From the NCBI RefSeq assembly GCF_905372745.1, contig NZ_CAJPQR010000005.1:1-64000 (forward strand): a stretch of 64,000 nt of DNA, written 5' to 3'. The position numbers were made by a program, and so were the translations under genes. Shown here in pieces: positions 9,317-19,000 of this stretch. Source of the DNA: an uncultured Campylobacter sp. (GTDB lineage: Bacteria > Campylobacterota > Campylobacteria > Campylobacterales > Campylobacteraceae). A model generated the notes under the pieces. The model made no database searches, had not been told where the DNA came from, and worked only from the letters and a program-made list of their open reading frames with translations. The stretch's first letter is position 1. Each line of letters starts with the position of its first letter.

Positions 9317-9748
9317 ATGAATAAATTTGACTTATTGGCTCTATTTGAAACCGAAAACGGCGTGGCGTTTCCAAAGGCTTACAAAGAGATATTAGGCAGC
9401 TTTGAGAGCTATATTATCTACGATTACCGCGTAAATGAATTTGGAGTCCAAAAAACGAAGGATCTAAATTTTTACGGCATTTCAAGGCTCTTTGAAGATA
9501 TAGATAAAACGCACAAGCTGTATCAGTTCGTAGCGAGCGAAATTTCATCCTCGGTTATAGACCCTGATAAAACTTTTACCTTCGGCGGACTTAGCGACGG
9601 GGTGGAGTTATTTTTTGATTTAAGGGATATGTCTATCTGGAGATATTATTTAGATGATAGCAGCACCGCGCAGATAGAGCCTAGCTTTGAGGCGCTGATG
9701 AGAAAGTCTTCTTTCGTAACGCGCGACGGCGATTTGGCTTTGTATTAA
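9317..9748 (+). CDS. SMI1/KNR4 (SUKH) family protein
   Basis: A 143-aa cytosolic protein. Start taken at the ATG (MNKFDLLALFETENG) after AAGGATAAAGTT; an upstream in-frame start at 9251 lacks a ribosome site. FETENGVAFPKAYKEILGSF in the first 30 residues matches the SUKH opening helix and 'P..Y..' motif, and the middle holds FGGLSDGVELFFDLRD. SUKH proteins are widespread immunity proteins against nuclease and other polymorphic toxins. This one sits with other small orphan genes and without a recognisable toxin. Confidence 0.75.
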   Translation: MNKFDLLALFETENGVAFPKAYKEILGSFESYIIYDYRVNEFGVQKTKDLNFYGISRLFEDIDKTHKLYQFVASEISSSVIDPDKTFTFGGLSDGVELFFDLRDMSIWRYYLDDSSTAQIEPSFEALMRKSSFVTRDGDLALY

Positions 9749-9772
9749 AGCGATAAACAAAAAAGAAGAGCA

Positions 9773-10333
9773 ATGGCGCTAAGGCAAAAATTTAATAAAA
9801 TGCATGAATACGAAAGCCTGGTGCGAAATTTCGTCTGCGAATCCGATGACTATGAGGATAGACTGATCGCGGTCGTAACGGAGGCGTTTGATTTTTCTTT
9901 GAAAAATCTTCGCGTCATAAACGATGCGTATAAAAACTACGAGATGCATTGGTTTGAAGTTTGCAACAGCGCGCTGTGCGGGGCGCTAGGCGCGCTACTG
10001 GATAAAGAAGAGAAGCTAAGAAAATCCCAAAAGCTCGCGCTGTTTTTTAAGGGGTTCATTTTTCAGGAAAAATATAGAAGCAACCGCATGGATTTTATCT
10101 TTATCCTAAAAATCATGAAAAGAAAAAGCGACATCGCAGACGTCGCCGCGGATAAAGATATCTGGCGAGCCGACGGATTTACTCAGTTTGGACTGGTAGA
10201 GGCTATATATAAGCTAAAAATTCCGGGCTTTAGCAGCGAGTTTTTGCAGATGAAAAAATCGCTCAAAAAGACGTGGACAAACAGACGCAAAGATACGTCG
10301 GCAAATATCTGGAAAAAGAAAAATCGCGGTTAG
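9773..10333 (+). CDS. Unknown helical protein; C-terminus apparently frameshifted
   Basis: The open frame encodes 186 aa with a helix-rich body (residues 1-155) and no membrane segment. The last 30 residues (from FLQMKKS) are a Lys/Asn-rich stretch with poor protein character. In the next frame the same DNA reads ADEKIAQKDVDKQTQRYVGK and goes on with YLEKEKSRLEGVK to a TAG at 10345-10347. That is a far more convincing amphipathic C-terminus. Adding one T to the T5 run at 10241-10245 joins the two and gives an intact gene at 9773-10347. It follows the SUKH gene by 24 bp and is probably co-transcribed with it. Function unknown. Confidence 0.65.
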   Translation: MALRQKFNKMHEYESLVRNFVCESDDYEDRLIAVVTEAFDFSLKNLRVINDAYKNYEMHWFEVCNSALCGALGALLDKEEKLRKSQKLALFFKGFIFQEKYRSNRMDFIFILKIMKRKSDIADVAADKDIWRADGFTQFGLVEAIYKLKIPGFSSEFLQMKKSLKKTWTNRRKDTSANIWKKKNRG

Positions 10334-10347
10334 AGGGTGTCAAATAG

Positions 10348-10789
10348 ACGCGCAAGCCCTTTGCCCAAAGGTCGCGCGGGTAATTCCCGCCAAAATAGGC
10401 CGCGGGCGCCGTGAGAGGCAACCCTAAATTTACCGCAAAGGCGCGTCGGCATAATTTAGCTTAGCCGCATTTGCAGTAAAAATATCAAAAACGCCGCGAC
10501 GCAAAATGCGGTTTTAAACGCCTGAGCCAGAATTTAAGACGGCAAAATTTAACTCTAGCTAAGCAAGCCGACAAAGTAAATTTAATCATAGTCATACCAG
10601 ACGCAAATTTAGCTCGGGCTTTGTTAGCCGTGGCTATTTTAGCGGCAGATAAATTTTATCTAATCAGCCGGCTACGGCATACCGAATTTTGCGTTTTTGC
10701 TAGCTGCCGCTTTATCCGACTAGGCCGGACATTTAGGCAAACGAGTAAATTTATATTGCCGTTTAAAGCTCAGAAGGCCTAAACTCGCC
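10348..10789. other. Intergenic region with two small hairpins
   Basis: No gene seen. Near its left end are two inverted repeats, CCTTTG/CAAAGG (10358-10371) and GCGGG/CCCGC (10376-10390). They may help end transcription of the upstream cluster, although no T-run follows. The rest is TAAATTT-rich spacer. Confidence 0.45.
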
Positions 10790-11086
10790 CTACTTTTGCG
10801 CTTTTATCTCTTCTAGCGCGCTTTTTATCCGAACAGATTCGCGCTCGCAAAATTTTTCGTCGCTGTTTTGCTTGATTAAAGCCTCTTGCCCCGCTTGCGC
10901 CTTTTGCAGCTCGCTAAATTTAAGCTCAAACAGCCTAAAGGCTTGCGGATCGTTTTCTAGCTGTTTGGCTTTCATTTCATAAAGCTCGTTTAGATAAATT
11001 TTACTTTGCTTCACGTACTCTTCGCACGCGTTTTGAGCGCCCAAAGCTAGCGCACTAAGTGCGCAAAATATTAATATTTTTCTCAT
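10790..11086 (-). CDS. Small exported helical protein (DUF5339-like)
   Basis: A 98-aa protein with a Sec signal peptide (MRKILIFCALSALALGA) and a mature Glu/Lys-rich helical region holding two cysteines, in ACEEYVKQ and KFCERES. The spacing and the CEEY motif match a second protein encoded at 11919-12188, so the two are paralogues. They resemble the DUF5339 family of small Campylobacter periplasmic proteins, whose function is unknown to me. A TATAAT box lies upstream, divergent from the next gene. Confidence 0.75.
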   Translation of the reverse strand: MRKILIFCALSALALGAQNACEEYVKQSKIYLNELYEMKAKQLENDPQAFRLFELKFSELQKAQAGQEALIKQNSDEKFCERESVRIKSALEEIKAQK

Positions 11087-11109
11087 CGCCGTCCTTTAAA
11101 TTTTGCCTG

Positions 11110-11115
11110 ATTATA
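11110..11115 (-). promoter_or_regulatory. -10 box for the DUF5339-like gene
   Basis: TATAAT on the minus strand, about 25 bp before the ATG at 11086. It is arranged back to back with the promoter of the 11167 gene. Confidence 0.5.
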
Positions 11116-11137
11116 CTCTTTTTTAGGGTTTAAATTT

Positions 11138-11143
11138 TATAAT
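11138..11143 (+). promoter_or_regulatory. -10 box for the flavin split-barrel gene
   Basis: TATAAT on the plus strand about 24 bp before the ATG at 11167. Together with 11110-11115 it makes a compact divergent promoter region of about 80 bp. Confidence 0.5.
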
Positions 11144-11166
11144 TTCTAAAAATTTAAAGGCGAAAA

Positions 11167-11685
11167 ATGAGACGAAAAGATAGAGAACTAACCGCGCAAG
11201 AAGGCCTTGAGATCATCGATGCATGCGAATACGGCACGATTTCTTGCATTACGGACGAGGGCGAAATTTTTAGCGTGCCTATTTCGGTCGTGCGCGAGGA
11301 AGGGAGCGTGTTTTTGCACGGCGCGCCCGCAGGCTCTAAGGCAAAGCTGCTAAATGACGGCAGAAACGTGACGCTGGTTTGCGTGAGCTATGCGCGGGTG
11401 CCGATTTTGACGGACGAGCAGCTAGACGCGATAAAAGACGACGGCAAAGCGCTTGGCGCGAAGGTTTTTACGACAGAATACAAATCCGCTATCGCAGAGA
11501 CTAAAGCTTATATCGTGACGGACGAGGCGGCGAGACTGCGCGCGCTACGCCTGCTTAGCGAAAAATACACGCCAAAGTATATGCGAACCTTTGACGTTGC
11601 CGCGGCTCACGGGCTAAAGGCGATGAATATCTACGAGCTAAAAATCGCGAGCATAACGGCAAAAGCAAAGATTATTCGCGACTAA
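11167..11685 (+). CDS. Pyridoxamine 5'-phosphate oxidase-related flavin-binding protein
   Basis: A 172-aa soluble protein of the FMN-binding split-barrel superfamily (PNPOx-like, NimA-type). Evidence is the opening RELTAQEGLEIIDACEYGTI, the strand pair FSVPISVVREEGSVFLHGAP and the conserved HGAPAGSKAKLL turn that holds the flavin or haem in relatives. It may reduce nitro or quinone compounds or bind haem; the sequence does not decide. Start is the ATG after TTAAAGGCGAAAA. It is flanked on both sides by the two DUF5339-like genes. Confidence 0.82.
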   Translation: MRRKDRELTAQEGLEIIDACEYGTISCITDEGEIFSVPISVVREEGSVFLHGAPAGSKAKLLNDGRNVTLVCVSYARVPILTDEQLDAIKDDGKALGAKVFTTEYKSAIAETKAYIVTDEAARLRALRLLSEKYTPKYMRTFDVAAAHGLKAMNIYELKIASITAKAKIIRD

Positions 11686-11893
11686 CCCGTGCCAAATCGG
11701 CTAAATTTCAGCCTTAAATTTACGTTTTTGGCTTAAAACGGAGCAAATTTAAATGCCGCTCGGTAAGCCGGCTTTGAAAAACGAGTAAAAATATCGGTTA
11801 AATTTGCCTCATCCGCTACGAAACCTAAAAGGGCAAATTTAGCGAATTTGGCGCGGTGAAAATTAGATAAAAAATTGTATGTTTTTAAAGGGG

Positions 11894-11916
11894 TTTCCCT
11901 CCAAAAGGAGGGGAAA
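11894..11916. terminator. Strong hairpin at the end of the second DUF5339-like gene
   Basis: CCCTCC, loop AAAA, GGAGGG, with flanking TTT/AAA extension. It lies just past the stop of the minus-strand gene. No proper T-run follows on either strand, so it may protect the 3' end rather than terminate by itself. Confidence 0.45.
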
Positions 11917-11918
11917 AA

Positions 11919-12188
11919 TCATTTAGGTAGAGTTGCGATAACTTGCTTCATTTGATCGATAGCAGGTTTGCAAGCCGCTTCTTGGGCATCTTTAGGTAGC
12001 GCGGCGAATTGATTTTTTTGATCTTCGTAAGTCGATTTCATAGCCGCCATTTGCGGATTGTCTTTGGTTTTTTCGACGAACTCGTCAACTAGTTTAAAGT
12101 ACTCCTCGCATGCAGGCGAAAGCTCCGCCGCAGACGCGCTAACGCCCATTATGCCAAGAGCGGCAACTACTAATAATGACTTTTTCAT
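11919..12188 (-). CDS. Small exported helical protein (DUF5339-like), paralogue
   Basis: An 89-aa protein starting at the ATG after AAGGAGACATA; an in-frame ATG ten codons upstream lacks a ribosome site. Signal peptide MKKSLLVVAALGIMGVSASA is cleaved before AEL. The mature part holds two cysteines (PACEEYFKLV and EAACKPAID) and amphipathic helices. CEEY near the mature N-terminus is shared with the protein at 10790-11086, indicating duplication. Periplasmic; function unknown. Confidence 0.8.
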   Translation of the reverse strand: MKKSLLVVAALGIMGVSASAAELSPACEEYFKLVDEFVEKTKDNPQMAAMKSTYEDQKNQFAALPKDAQEAACKPAIDQMKQVIATLPK

Positions 12189-12216
12189 TATGTCTCCTTG
12201 TTTGAAATAGACGGGC

Positions 12217-12222
12217 ATTATA
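12217..12222 (-). promoter_or_regulatory. -10 box for the second DUF5339-like gene
   Basis: TATAAT on the minus strand about 30 bp upstream of the ATG at 12188, preceded by a T/A-rich stretch. Confidence 0.5.
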
Positions 12223-12428
12223 GCCTCTTTTTTAAAACAAATATTTAAAAATAAATTTAAAGTTTTTTTCGGCTTCGCGCTCTTTGTCGGCGCTAAAATC
12301 GGCGTAGGCGCGGCGTTTGTCTAGTTTAAAAAAGGTAAATTTAGCCGTAGCGCGACAAAGCAGCCCGGACGCGGAGCTAAATTTAACCCGCCCGCTCCCG
12401 CAAATCCGCTTCTTAATTTAAATTTGAC

Positions 12429-12434
12429 TATAAT
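12429..12434 (+). promoter_or_regulatory. -10 box for rarA
   Basis: TATAAT within GACTATAATG, about 26 bp before the TTG start of rarA. Confidence 0.5.
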
Positions 12435-12459
12435 GTCTTAAAATTTAAAAGGAGCAAAT

Positions 12460-13644
12460 TTGCAAAATTTCGCCTTGAAATTTCGTCCGACGAGCTTAGA
12501 CGAGATCTGCGGACAGCGCGAGCTGGTGGGCGTTTTTAAAAAATTTATCGAAAACAAAAAAATCCCGCACAGCATATTTTACGGACCCGCAGGCTGCGGC
12601 AAGACGAGTTTTGCTCGCGTCGTCGCGCGGTCGATGGAGTATGATTTTTACGAATTTGACGGCGGAAATCTCAAAATCGAGGAGTTTCGCAAAATCCTAA
12701 AAAACCACGAAAACGCGCTTTCTAAGCCGCTATTTTTCATCGACGAGATCCACCGCCTAAGCAAAACGCAGCAAGAAGCCCTGCTGATACCCATGGAAAA
12801 CTACCGCGCCGCCATTATCGGAGCTAGCACCGAAAATCCCTATTTCACGCTAAGCTCGGGTATCCGCAGTCGTTCGATGCTCTTTGAGTTTAAGCCGCTT
12901 GCGAGCGAGGATTTTGAAAAGCTGCTTGAGCGTGTGAGGGGCGAGGTTAAATTTGACATCTCAGAAGAAGCCAAAGCCTATCTCGTAAAAAGCAGCGGCG
13001 GAGATGCGCGCGGGCTGCTAAATTTGCTAGAGTTTGCCGTGAGTCTGGGCGAGAAAATAACGTTAGAGAATTTAAAAACGCTGCGAGCTAACGCTGTTAG
13101 CGAAGGCGTTAGCGAGGACGACGTGCATTACGGGCTGGCAAGTGCCTTTATAAAAAGCCTGCGCGGTAGCGATGAAAACGCCGTCATATACTATCTAGCG
13201 CGGCTTATAGATGCGGGCGAGAGCGCTGATTTTATCGCGCGAAGGATGGCGATATTTGCTAGCGAGGACATCGGTAACGCAAACCCTAACGCACTAAATT
13301 TAGCCGCTAACGCGCTTGCCGCCGTTAGCAAGATCGGCTTTCCAGAAGCTCGTATAATCCTCGCTCAGTGCGCGATGTATCTGGCTCACTCGCCAAAGTC
13401 AAACTCCAGCTACAAGGCCATAAATGCGGCGTTAGCCTATGTAAAAAACGAGCCGCCGCTAGCCATCCCGCCATATCTCATCAACACCGCACCCGAGGCC
13501 AAGGACTATCTGTATCCGCATAGCTTTGGCGGCTGGGTAGAGCAAAAATATCTCGAAAAGCCGCTTAAATTTTACGAAAGTAACGGCATCGGCTTTGAAA
13601 AGACGCTGGACGAGTGGCTAGCAAAAATCAAATCAAAAGGCTAA
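12460..13644 (+). CDS. rarA: Replication-associated recombination protein A (AAA+ ATPase)
   Basis: RarA/MgsA is an AAA+ ATPase related to clamp loaders that acts at stalled replication forks. The 394-aa product begins LALKFRPTSL-like, with the Walker A loop GPAGCGKTSFARVVA near residue 46, Walker B FFIDEIHRL near residue 95, and sensor/arginine-finger segments after it. The C-terminal tetramerisation region carries ASEDIGNANPNAL and YLYPHSFGGW-type motifs diagnostic of RarA. The start is a TTG, supported by AAAAGGAGCAAA just upstream. It stands alone with its own promoter. Confidence 0.95.
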   Translation: MQNFALKFRPTSLDEICGQRELVGVFKKFIENKKIPHSIFYGPAGCGKTSFARVVARSMEYDFYEFDGGNLKIEEFRKILKNHENALSKPLFFIDEIHRLSKTQQEALLIPMENYRAAIIGASTENPYFTLSSGIRSRSMLFEFKPLASEDFEKLLERVRGEVKFDISEEAKAYLVKSSGGDARGLLNLLEFAVSLGEKITLENLKTLRANAVSEGVSEDDVHYGLASAFIKSLRGSDENAVIYYLARLIDAGESADFIARRMAIFASEDIGNANPNALNLAANALAAVSKIGFPEARIILAQCAMYLAHSPKSNSSYKAINAALAYVKNEPPLAIPPYLINTAPEAKDYLYPHSFGGWVEQKYLEKPLKFYESNGIGFEKTLDEWLAKIKSKG

Positions 13645-14504
13645 ATTTAGGCTTTACTTCGCCAAATTTAATTTGCGGCAAGCATAAGGGCAAATTTTAA
13701 AAAGAAGTGTAGATAAAAGAGCAAAATTTAGCGTACATCGCAAATTTAAAGATAGAGGGTGCGCCCTGCCCGTAACGCCGCACCGCTGTGTAGTTTTGCC
13801 GATATGCTGGACCAAACATATCTATGGCCGTAAAGCGACGAAAATGGCGGGGGCTTTGGAAGCAAGGCTTTTAAGATGATGGTTTGTTTTATTCGCGTGC
13901 GGCTCTTGACGCGACCGTCAAGGAATTTACGCGGTTTAAGCCTATAAGGTAGCGTCAAATTCGTGCGGTAGAAGTGAAATTTGCCATTGAATTTAAACCT
14001 GAAAGCAAGCCCTCAGATAGTCCGCGAGGCATTGCTGGCTTGCCTAATTTTATAAAAATCGGCACAAAGCGGTAAATTTAACCTAATCAAGCAAAAGGCG
14101 GGCAAATTTAGCAAAGACGGCTAAGCGATTTAGCGCCAAAGCCTTTTAAGCGCGTTTGATAAAGTTTTAGTAAAACCAAGAGTCAAATACGTTTCGCCGC
14201 GCTACGTCCGTGCAGGAAAAACAGCGAATCGCTCATAAAAGCCGCCTAAAAATGCGTAAAAAATTTAAAAATTTTAGCCCTGCTAAGCCCTCATTGCGGG
14301 ATAAATTTAGAAATTGTCAATCAAAAACGCCTTAGAGCGCAAAAAATCTACCGTAAAACCTAGCTAGCAAGAACGCGCTTGTCGCTAGTAAGCCGAAAGT
14401 CGGCACAAAATTTTAAGCCAAGCTAAAAAATTTTTCTTATTTATTCTAATTTTATTTTTTTTTAAATATACTTGAAAAATTTTAAATATTTAAAGGCAAA
14501 ATCC
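13645..14504. other. Long intergenic region before the AGCS symporter gene
   Basis: About 860 bp without a supported gene. A plus-strand stretch near 13870-13960 (DGLFYSRAALDATVKEF) looks protein-like but is bounded by stops on both sides and lacks a start, so it may be a gene fossil. The remainder is TAAATTT-rich, and the last 60 bp are extremely T-rich, as expected of a promoter region. Confidence 0.5.
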
Positions 14505-15917
14505 ATGCTCACCGATATCGTAAGCTCCGTAAATTCATTCCTTTGGGGGCCGTATTTTCTCATCGCGCTGCTTTGCGGCACGGGGCTTTACTTTACGATT
14601 AGGCTTCGCTTCGTACAGATTTTTAAATTTAAAGCGGGGCTTTACGGACTGTTCGGCAACTTTTCGCTACACGGCGAGGCAGCGGGAAAATCGGGTATGA
14701 GCTCGTTTCAAGCAGTCGCTACGGCCGTCGCGGCGCAGGTGGGCACGGGCAACCTCGTGGGTGCCACGACCGCGCTTATAATGGGCGGTCCGGGCGCGAT
14801 ATTTTGGATGTGGTGCGCGGCATTTTTGGGCATGGCGACGAATTTTGCCGAGATATGCCTAGCGCAAATTTACCGCGCAAAGGACGATAGCGGCCACGTG
14901 ATCGGCGGGCCTGCGTTTTATATCAGCCGCGGACTAAAGAGCCGTTACGCCAAAGCCCTGGCGGCGTTTTTTGCGCTAGCGATCATTTTGGCGCTGGGAT
15001 TTATGGGAAATATGGTTCAAGCTAACTCCATCTCAGATGGCTTTAAGGGAGCGTTTGGTATCCCAAACTGGGCTAGCGGGCTGTTTTTAGCGGCGATTTG
15101 CGCCATGATTTTTATCGGCGGCGTCAAGGCCATCGCGCGCGTAGCAGAAAAGATCGTGCCGCTAATGGCGATCCTCTACGTCGCGGTCGGACTTGTGATC
15201 ATTTGCTTTAATCTTGATAAAATTCCCGGCGTCATAGCGCTTATATTCGAGGCCGCATTTAATCCGTCCGCAGCCTGGGGCGGCGCGACAGGGGCTACGA
15301 TAGCTACGGCAATGAGATACGGTATCGCGCGCGGGCTGTTTTCAAACGAAGCCGGCATGGGCTCTACCCCTCACGCGCATGCCGCAGCTAACGTCAAACA
15401 CCCGGTAGATCAGGCGGTACTCGGCATTATGAGCGTGTTTGTCGATACCTTTATCGTGCTAAACATCACCGTTTTTGTCGTACTAAGCGCGGACGTGATA
15501 CGTTTTGAAAACGGCAAAGCCGTGCTAACCGGTATCGCGCTCGTTCAGGAGGCCTTTTCCTCGCATGTTTTGGGGCATACGGGCGGATATAGCTTTGTGG
15601 CGGTTTGCTTGTTTTTCTTTGCGTTTACGACGATACTTGGGTGGTATTATTTTGCCGAGATAAACGTTCGCTATCTTTTTGGCGCCAAATTCGTGCGCGT
15701 CTTGCAAATTTTAGTCGTCGGGTTTATATTTTTAGGCAGTTTGCTTAAGATAAATTTCGTCTGGGAGCTAGCGGATATGTTTAACGGCCTTATGGTACTG
15801 CCGAATTTAATCGCCATCATCGCGCTAAGTCCGGTCGTGGTTAAACTCCTAAAAGACCACGATACGGGCAAGGAATACGAACAGAAAAACTATGTAAGAG
15901 AGCCGAATTTATTTTAG
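14505..15917 (+). CDS. Alanine/glycine:cation symporter (AGCS family)
   Basis: Inner-membrane Na+- or H+-coupled importer of small neutral amino acids. The 470-aa product has about ten hydrophobic segments and the AGCS signatures FQAVATAVAAQVGTGNLVG, GGPGAIFWMW and SNEAGMGSTPHAHAAA. Start taken at the ATG giving MLTDIVSSVNSFLWG; a TTG 11 codons earlier adds a Lys/Asn-rich tail unlike the family. The ribosome site (TAAAGGCA) is modest. It is a single gene. Substrate preference between Ala, Gly and D-Ala cannot be read from the sequence. Confidence 0.92.
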   Translation: MLTDIVSSVNSFLWGPYFLIALLCGTGLYFTIRLRFVQIFKFKAGLYGLFGNFSLHGEAAGKSGMSSFQAVATAVAAQVGTGNLVGATTALIMGGPGAIFWMWCAAFLGMATNFAEICLAQIYRAKDDSGHVIGGPAFYISRGLKSRYAKALAAFFALAIILALGFMGNMVQANSISDGFKGAFGIPNWASGLFLAAICAMIFIGGVKAIARVAEKIVPLMAILYVAVGLVIICFNLDKIPGVIALIFEAAFNPSAAWGGATGATIATAMRYGIARGLFSNEAGMGSTPHAHAAANVKHPVDQAVLGIMSVFVDTFIVLNITVFVVLSADVIRFENGKAVLTGIALVQEAFSSHVLGHTGGYSFVAVCLFFFAFTTILGWYYFAEINVRYLFGAKFVRVLQILVVGFIFLGSLLKINFVWELADMFNGLMVLPNLIAIIALSPVVVKLLKDHDTGKEYEQKNYVREPNLF

Positions 15918-16036
15918 AAAACTTAAAATTTTAATGTAATTTCTATTTTATATATTTTTGCTGTAATTTTAAGAATTGATTTCAGTTAGATTTGTTACAA
16001 TTTCCTATATTTTTAATCTAAATCTAGGAGATCGTT

Positions 16037-19000
16037 ATGAATATAACTCAGACGCAAATTTCGGCGCTTTACGTCGGACTCTTCGGCAGATCGAGCGAAG
16101 GCGCGGGCAGTAAGGCTTGGCTGGGTGCTGCAAATACGCAAAATTTAAGCGTTTCTACCATCGCAAACACGATGCTAGACACCGTAGCGGCAAAAGAGTT
16201 TTTCGGCGATAGCGTAAACGAAAACGCAAATTTCGTCGAGCATATATACGCTAACGTATTTGGCAAAGGCGGAGCTAATCTAGACAAAGAGGGCAAAGCC
16301 GGCTGGACGAAAAAGCTAAACGACGGCGAAGATAGAGGAAAGGTCGCGGCCGATATGCTAAAGGCCGCTTGCGACCCCGTTCACTCAAATGCCGCCGACG
16401 AAGCTACGAAAAATGCGCATAATCTCTTGATAAACAAGATAATCGCCTCAAACGTCGTAGCCGACCTCATTAAAGACGTTCCAAACGGCGGCGATATAAA
16501 GGAGCAATTAAAAGCTTTTATCCAGATAAATAAAACCATTACGCCCCACTCAAACGCGACCGACATCAAAAGCGCCGTGCTAGCGGGCGCTAAAAGCTTA
16601 AATTTGACCGTAGACGAGGCAAAGTTAGACGCTGCGCTAGATGCCAACTCTAAGGTAAAAATCATCTCCGGCATAACCGGCAAAACGGAGGATGAAATCT
16701 CAAAAGAACTCGCTCCAAAACCCGCCCCTACGCCGGATCCTAAGCCTGACCCTGCGCCCGATCCAAAACCTCAACCTCAGCCGGGTCCTAAACCGACCCC
16801 GACTCCAGACCCCAAGCCGCAACCTCAGCCTACTCCAAACGACGGCGTAGAGGGCGCGCTAAAACAGATGCTAGCATCCGCCTCATCGACCGAGGTCATC
16901 GGCTACTCGGCAAAGATAGAACACGGCGGTAAAAAATACTTCGTAAGCATAAGAAGCGCGGATAACGACGGCGTAAATTTAAGCGCCGATCAAAAGATAA
17001 ATTTATCGGTCCAAAACGGCGCGGTTAAAACCGCCGAGGGCAAGACGCTAAAAGCCGACGTTTATACGGTAAAAAACTTCCCGACGGGCGATAGCTTGGA
17101 GGCGGAAAAAGGCACGGCGATACTTGGCGCATTTACCAAAGACGGGCACGAATTTAGCGCCAAAGATCAAGAAAACGGCGTCCCTTACAGCCACAGCCTC
17201 CAGCCTAGATCGGGCGTTAAATTTAACGACAACGGCTTTTTCGAGCGGCCGTTTGGCCTGGTAGAGGGTACGACAGACGGCGTCAGCGCGCAAAAAGTAG
17301 ATAAAGGCGCGGGCGGTATGGTTTATAAGCTCGTAAAAGACGGACAAACGACTTATTACGTTACAAATAAAGAGGCCGTTCCGCATTTTAACTCGCATAC
17401 CGGCACCGTCGTCATAGAGGGCGCAAAACCCGGCGACAAGGTCAAATTTGCAGGAGGCGCAGACTCGCTTACGCAGGCTCAAAACGAGGACGGACTGCAA
17501 GCGGGCGCAAAGCAGTTTATCAAAGACGGCGATGACACTATCCTTTACGCTAACGGTAAAAACGCGGGCTTTAGCAACTCGGATGATTTAAAGATCGTAT
17601 TTAAAGGCGTTAGCATCGATCCGACGGCAAAAGACGGAGTCTTTACGCTAAAGCAAAACGTTTTAGCCGACGGCGCCATCAAGGCAACCGACGCGCAGGG
17701 CTTTTACCAAGCTCTTTGACGACGCGCCTGCTCTTAAGCTAGACGGCACGGAAAACGTCTATAAAAAAGAGGGCAAATTTTACCAAGACGCGCAAGCTAC
17801 CAAGCCTTTAGACGCGGATGCGCTAAACATAAAGGCCGTTAAATTCGCTAACGGCGACGTTTATACCTTTAGGTCTGCGAAAAAATCGCAATCCCAGGAC
17901 GCGGTAAAAGCCTACGACGAACAAAGCTTAAGCTCAAATTCGCAAAAAGGCGACGCGCTAAAAAGCGGCGATACGACTTACGAGTTTTTCGACAAAGGCA
18001 ACGTCGCAAAGATATCAAGCGATGATTTTACGTTTGAAAACGGCGCACAGTATCTAGGCTCGCTAAATTTAGACGGAGCCAAAAACATAACCAAAGAGTC
18101 GTTTTTATACGGCAAGCTAGGAGATAAAATTCTACCTAACGCGTACTCAAACATAACTACTGGCGGAGTTAAATTCGAGCTCAAGCAAAACGGCGATATA
18201 AAATCTTTAGTCGCAAGCTTTGAAAAGGCTAAGGAGATATTAAGCGGCGCGCTAAAAGATAGGATCGCAGACGGCGCAGTAGAGCTTAGCAAAGATAGCG
18301 CGCTAACAAACGCCCAGCTACAAACGTTAGCTCAAAATGCCGCTAAATTTGCTAACGGCGCGGTAAAATCGGCTGTTCTAAGTGCGGCTGAGCTAACGTC
18401 GCTCAACAAAGATGCTGCGGATAAAATCGCAAATTCGGCCGTAATGCTAACTGATAAAGACGCGTTTAGCAAAGAGTCTCTAAAAGCTTTAGGCGCGTTT
18501 AGCGACAAGCTAAAAGACGGCGCGATAGCTAAAACGCAAAAGCTAAGCGCGGCTGATTTTTACGAAATTTTCGGCAAAGGCTTTTTATCTAGCGACAAGC
18601 TCTCAAGCTATAAAATCGCAAACGACGCCCTAGAGATCGAAGATAGCGCGAATAATTTACAAAACGCAGTAGAAAACAGGCTTAATTATTTCGGCGAAAA
18701 GATAAAATCCATAAAAACCTCAGACGGCGCGGAGCTAAAAATCTCGGCCGCGAATTTTAATAAAATCGGTGCGGATAAATTTGACGCTAACGATAACATA
18801 AAACTAACGGGCGTTAGCTCAAACGATAAGGATGCTTTGCTAAGCGACAAGGTAGATAGCTTTGAAATCAATAGATCGTTAGAAGTAAGCGTAGACGAAT
18901 ACGCTAAATTTGTCGCCAAACTCGCCGGAAAAGGAAAATTCGATATCGCAGACGACTTTAAAAAAATCATGAAATTTTTAAAGACGGCGGATGTTTCAAA

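Noticed and set aside
13746..13958. A 70-aa minus-strand frame and a plus-strand FYSRAALDATVKEF stretch.
   Set aside because: The minus frame lacks a ribosome site, and the plus stretch lacks a start and is closed by stops. At most a fossil, so no gene is called.
16716..16845. The Pro-rich PDPKP/PQPQP DNA looked like a short tandem or CRISPR-like repeat.
   Set aside because: It is in-frame coding linker with codon-level repetition, without spacers of constant length. No CRISPR array or cas gene was found in the window.
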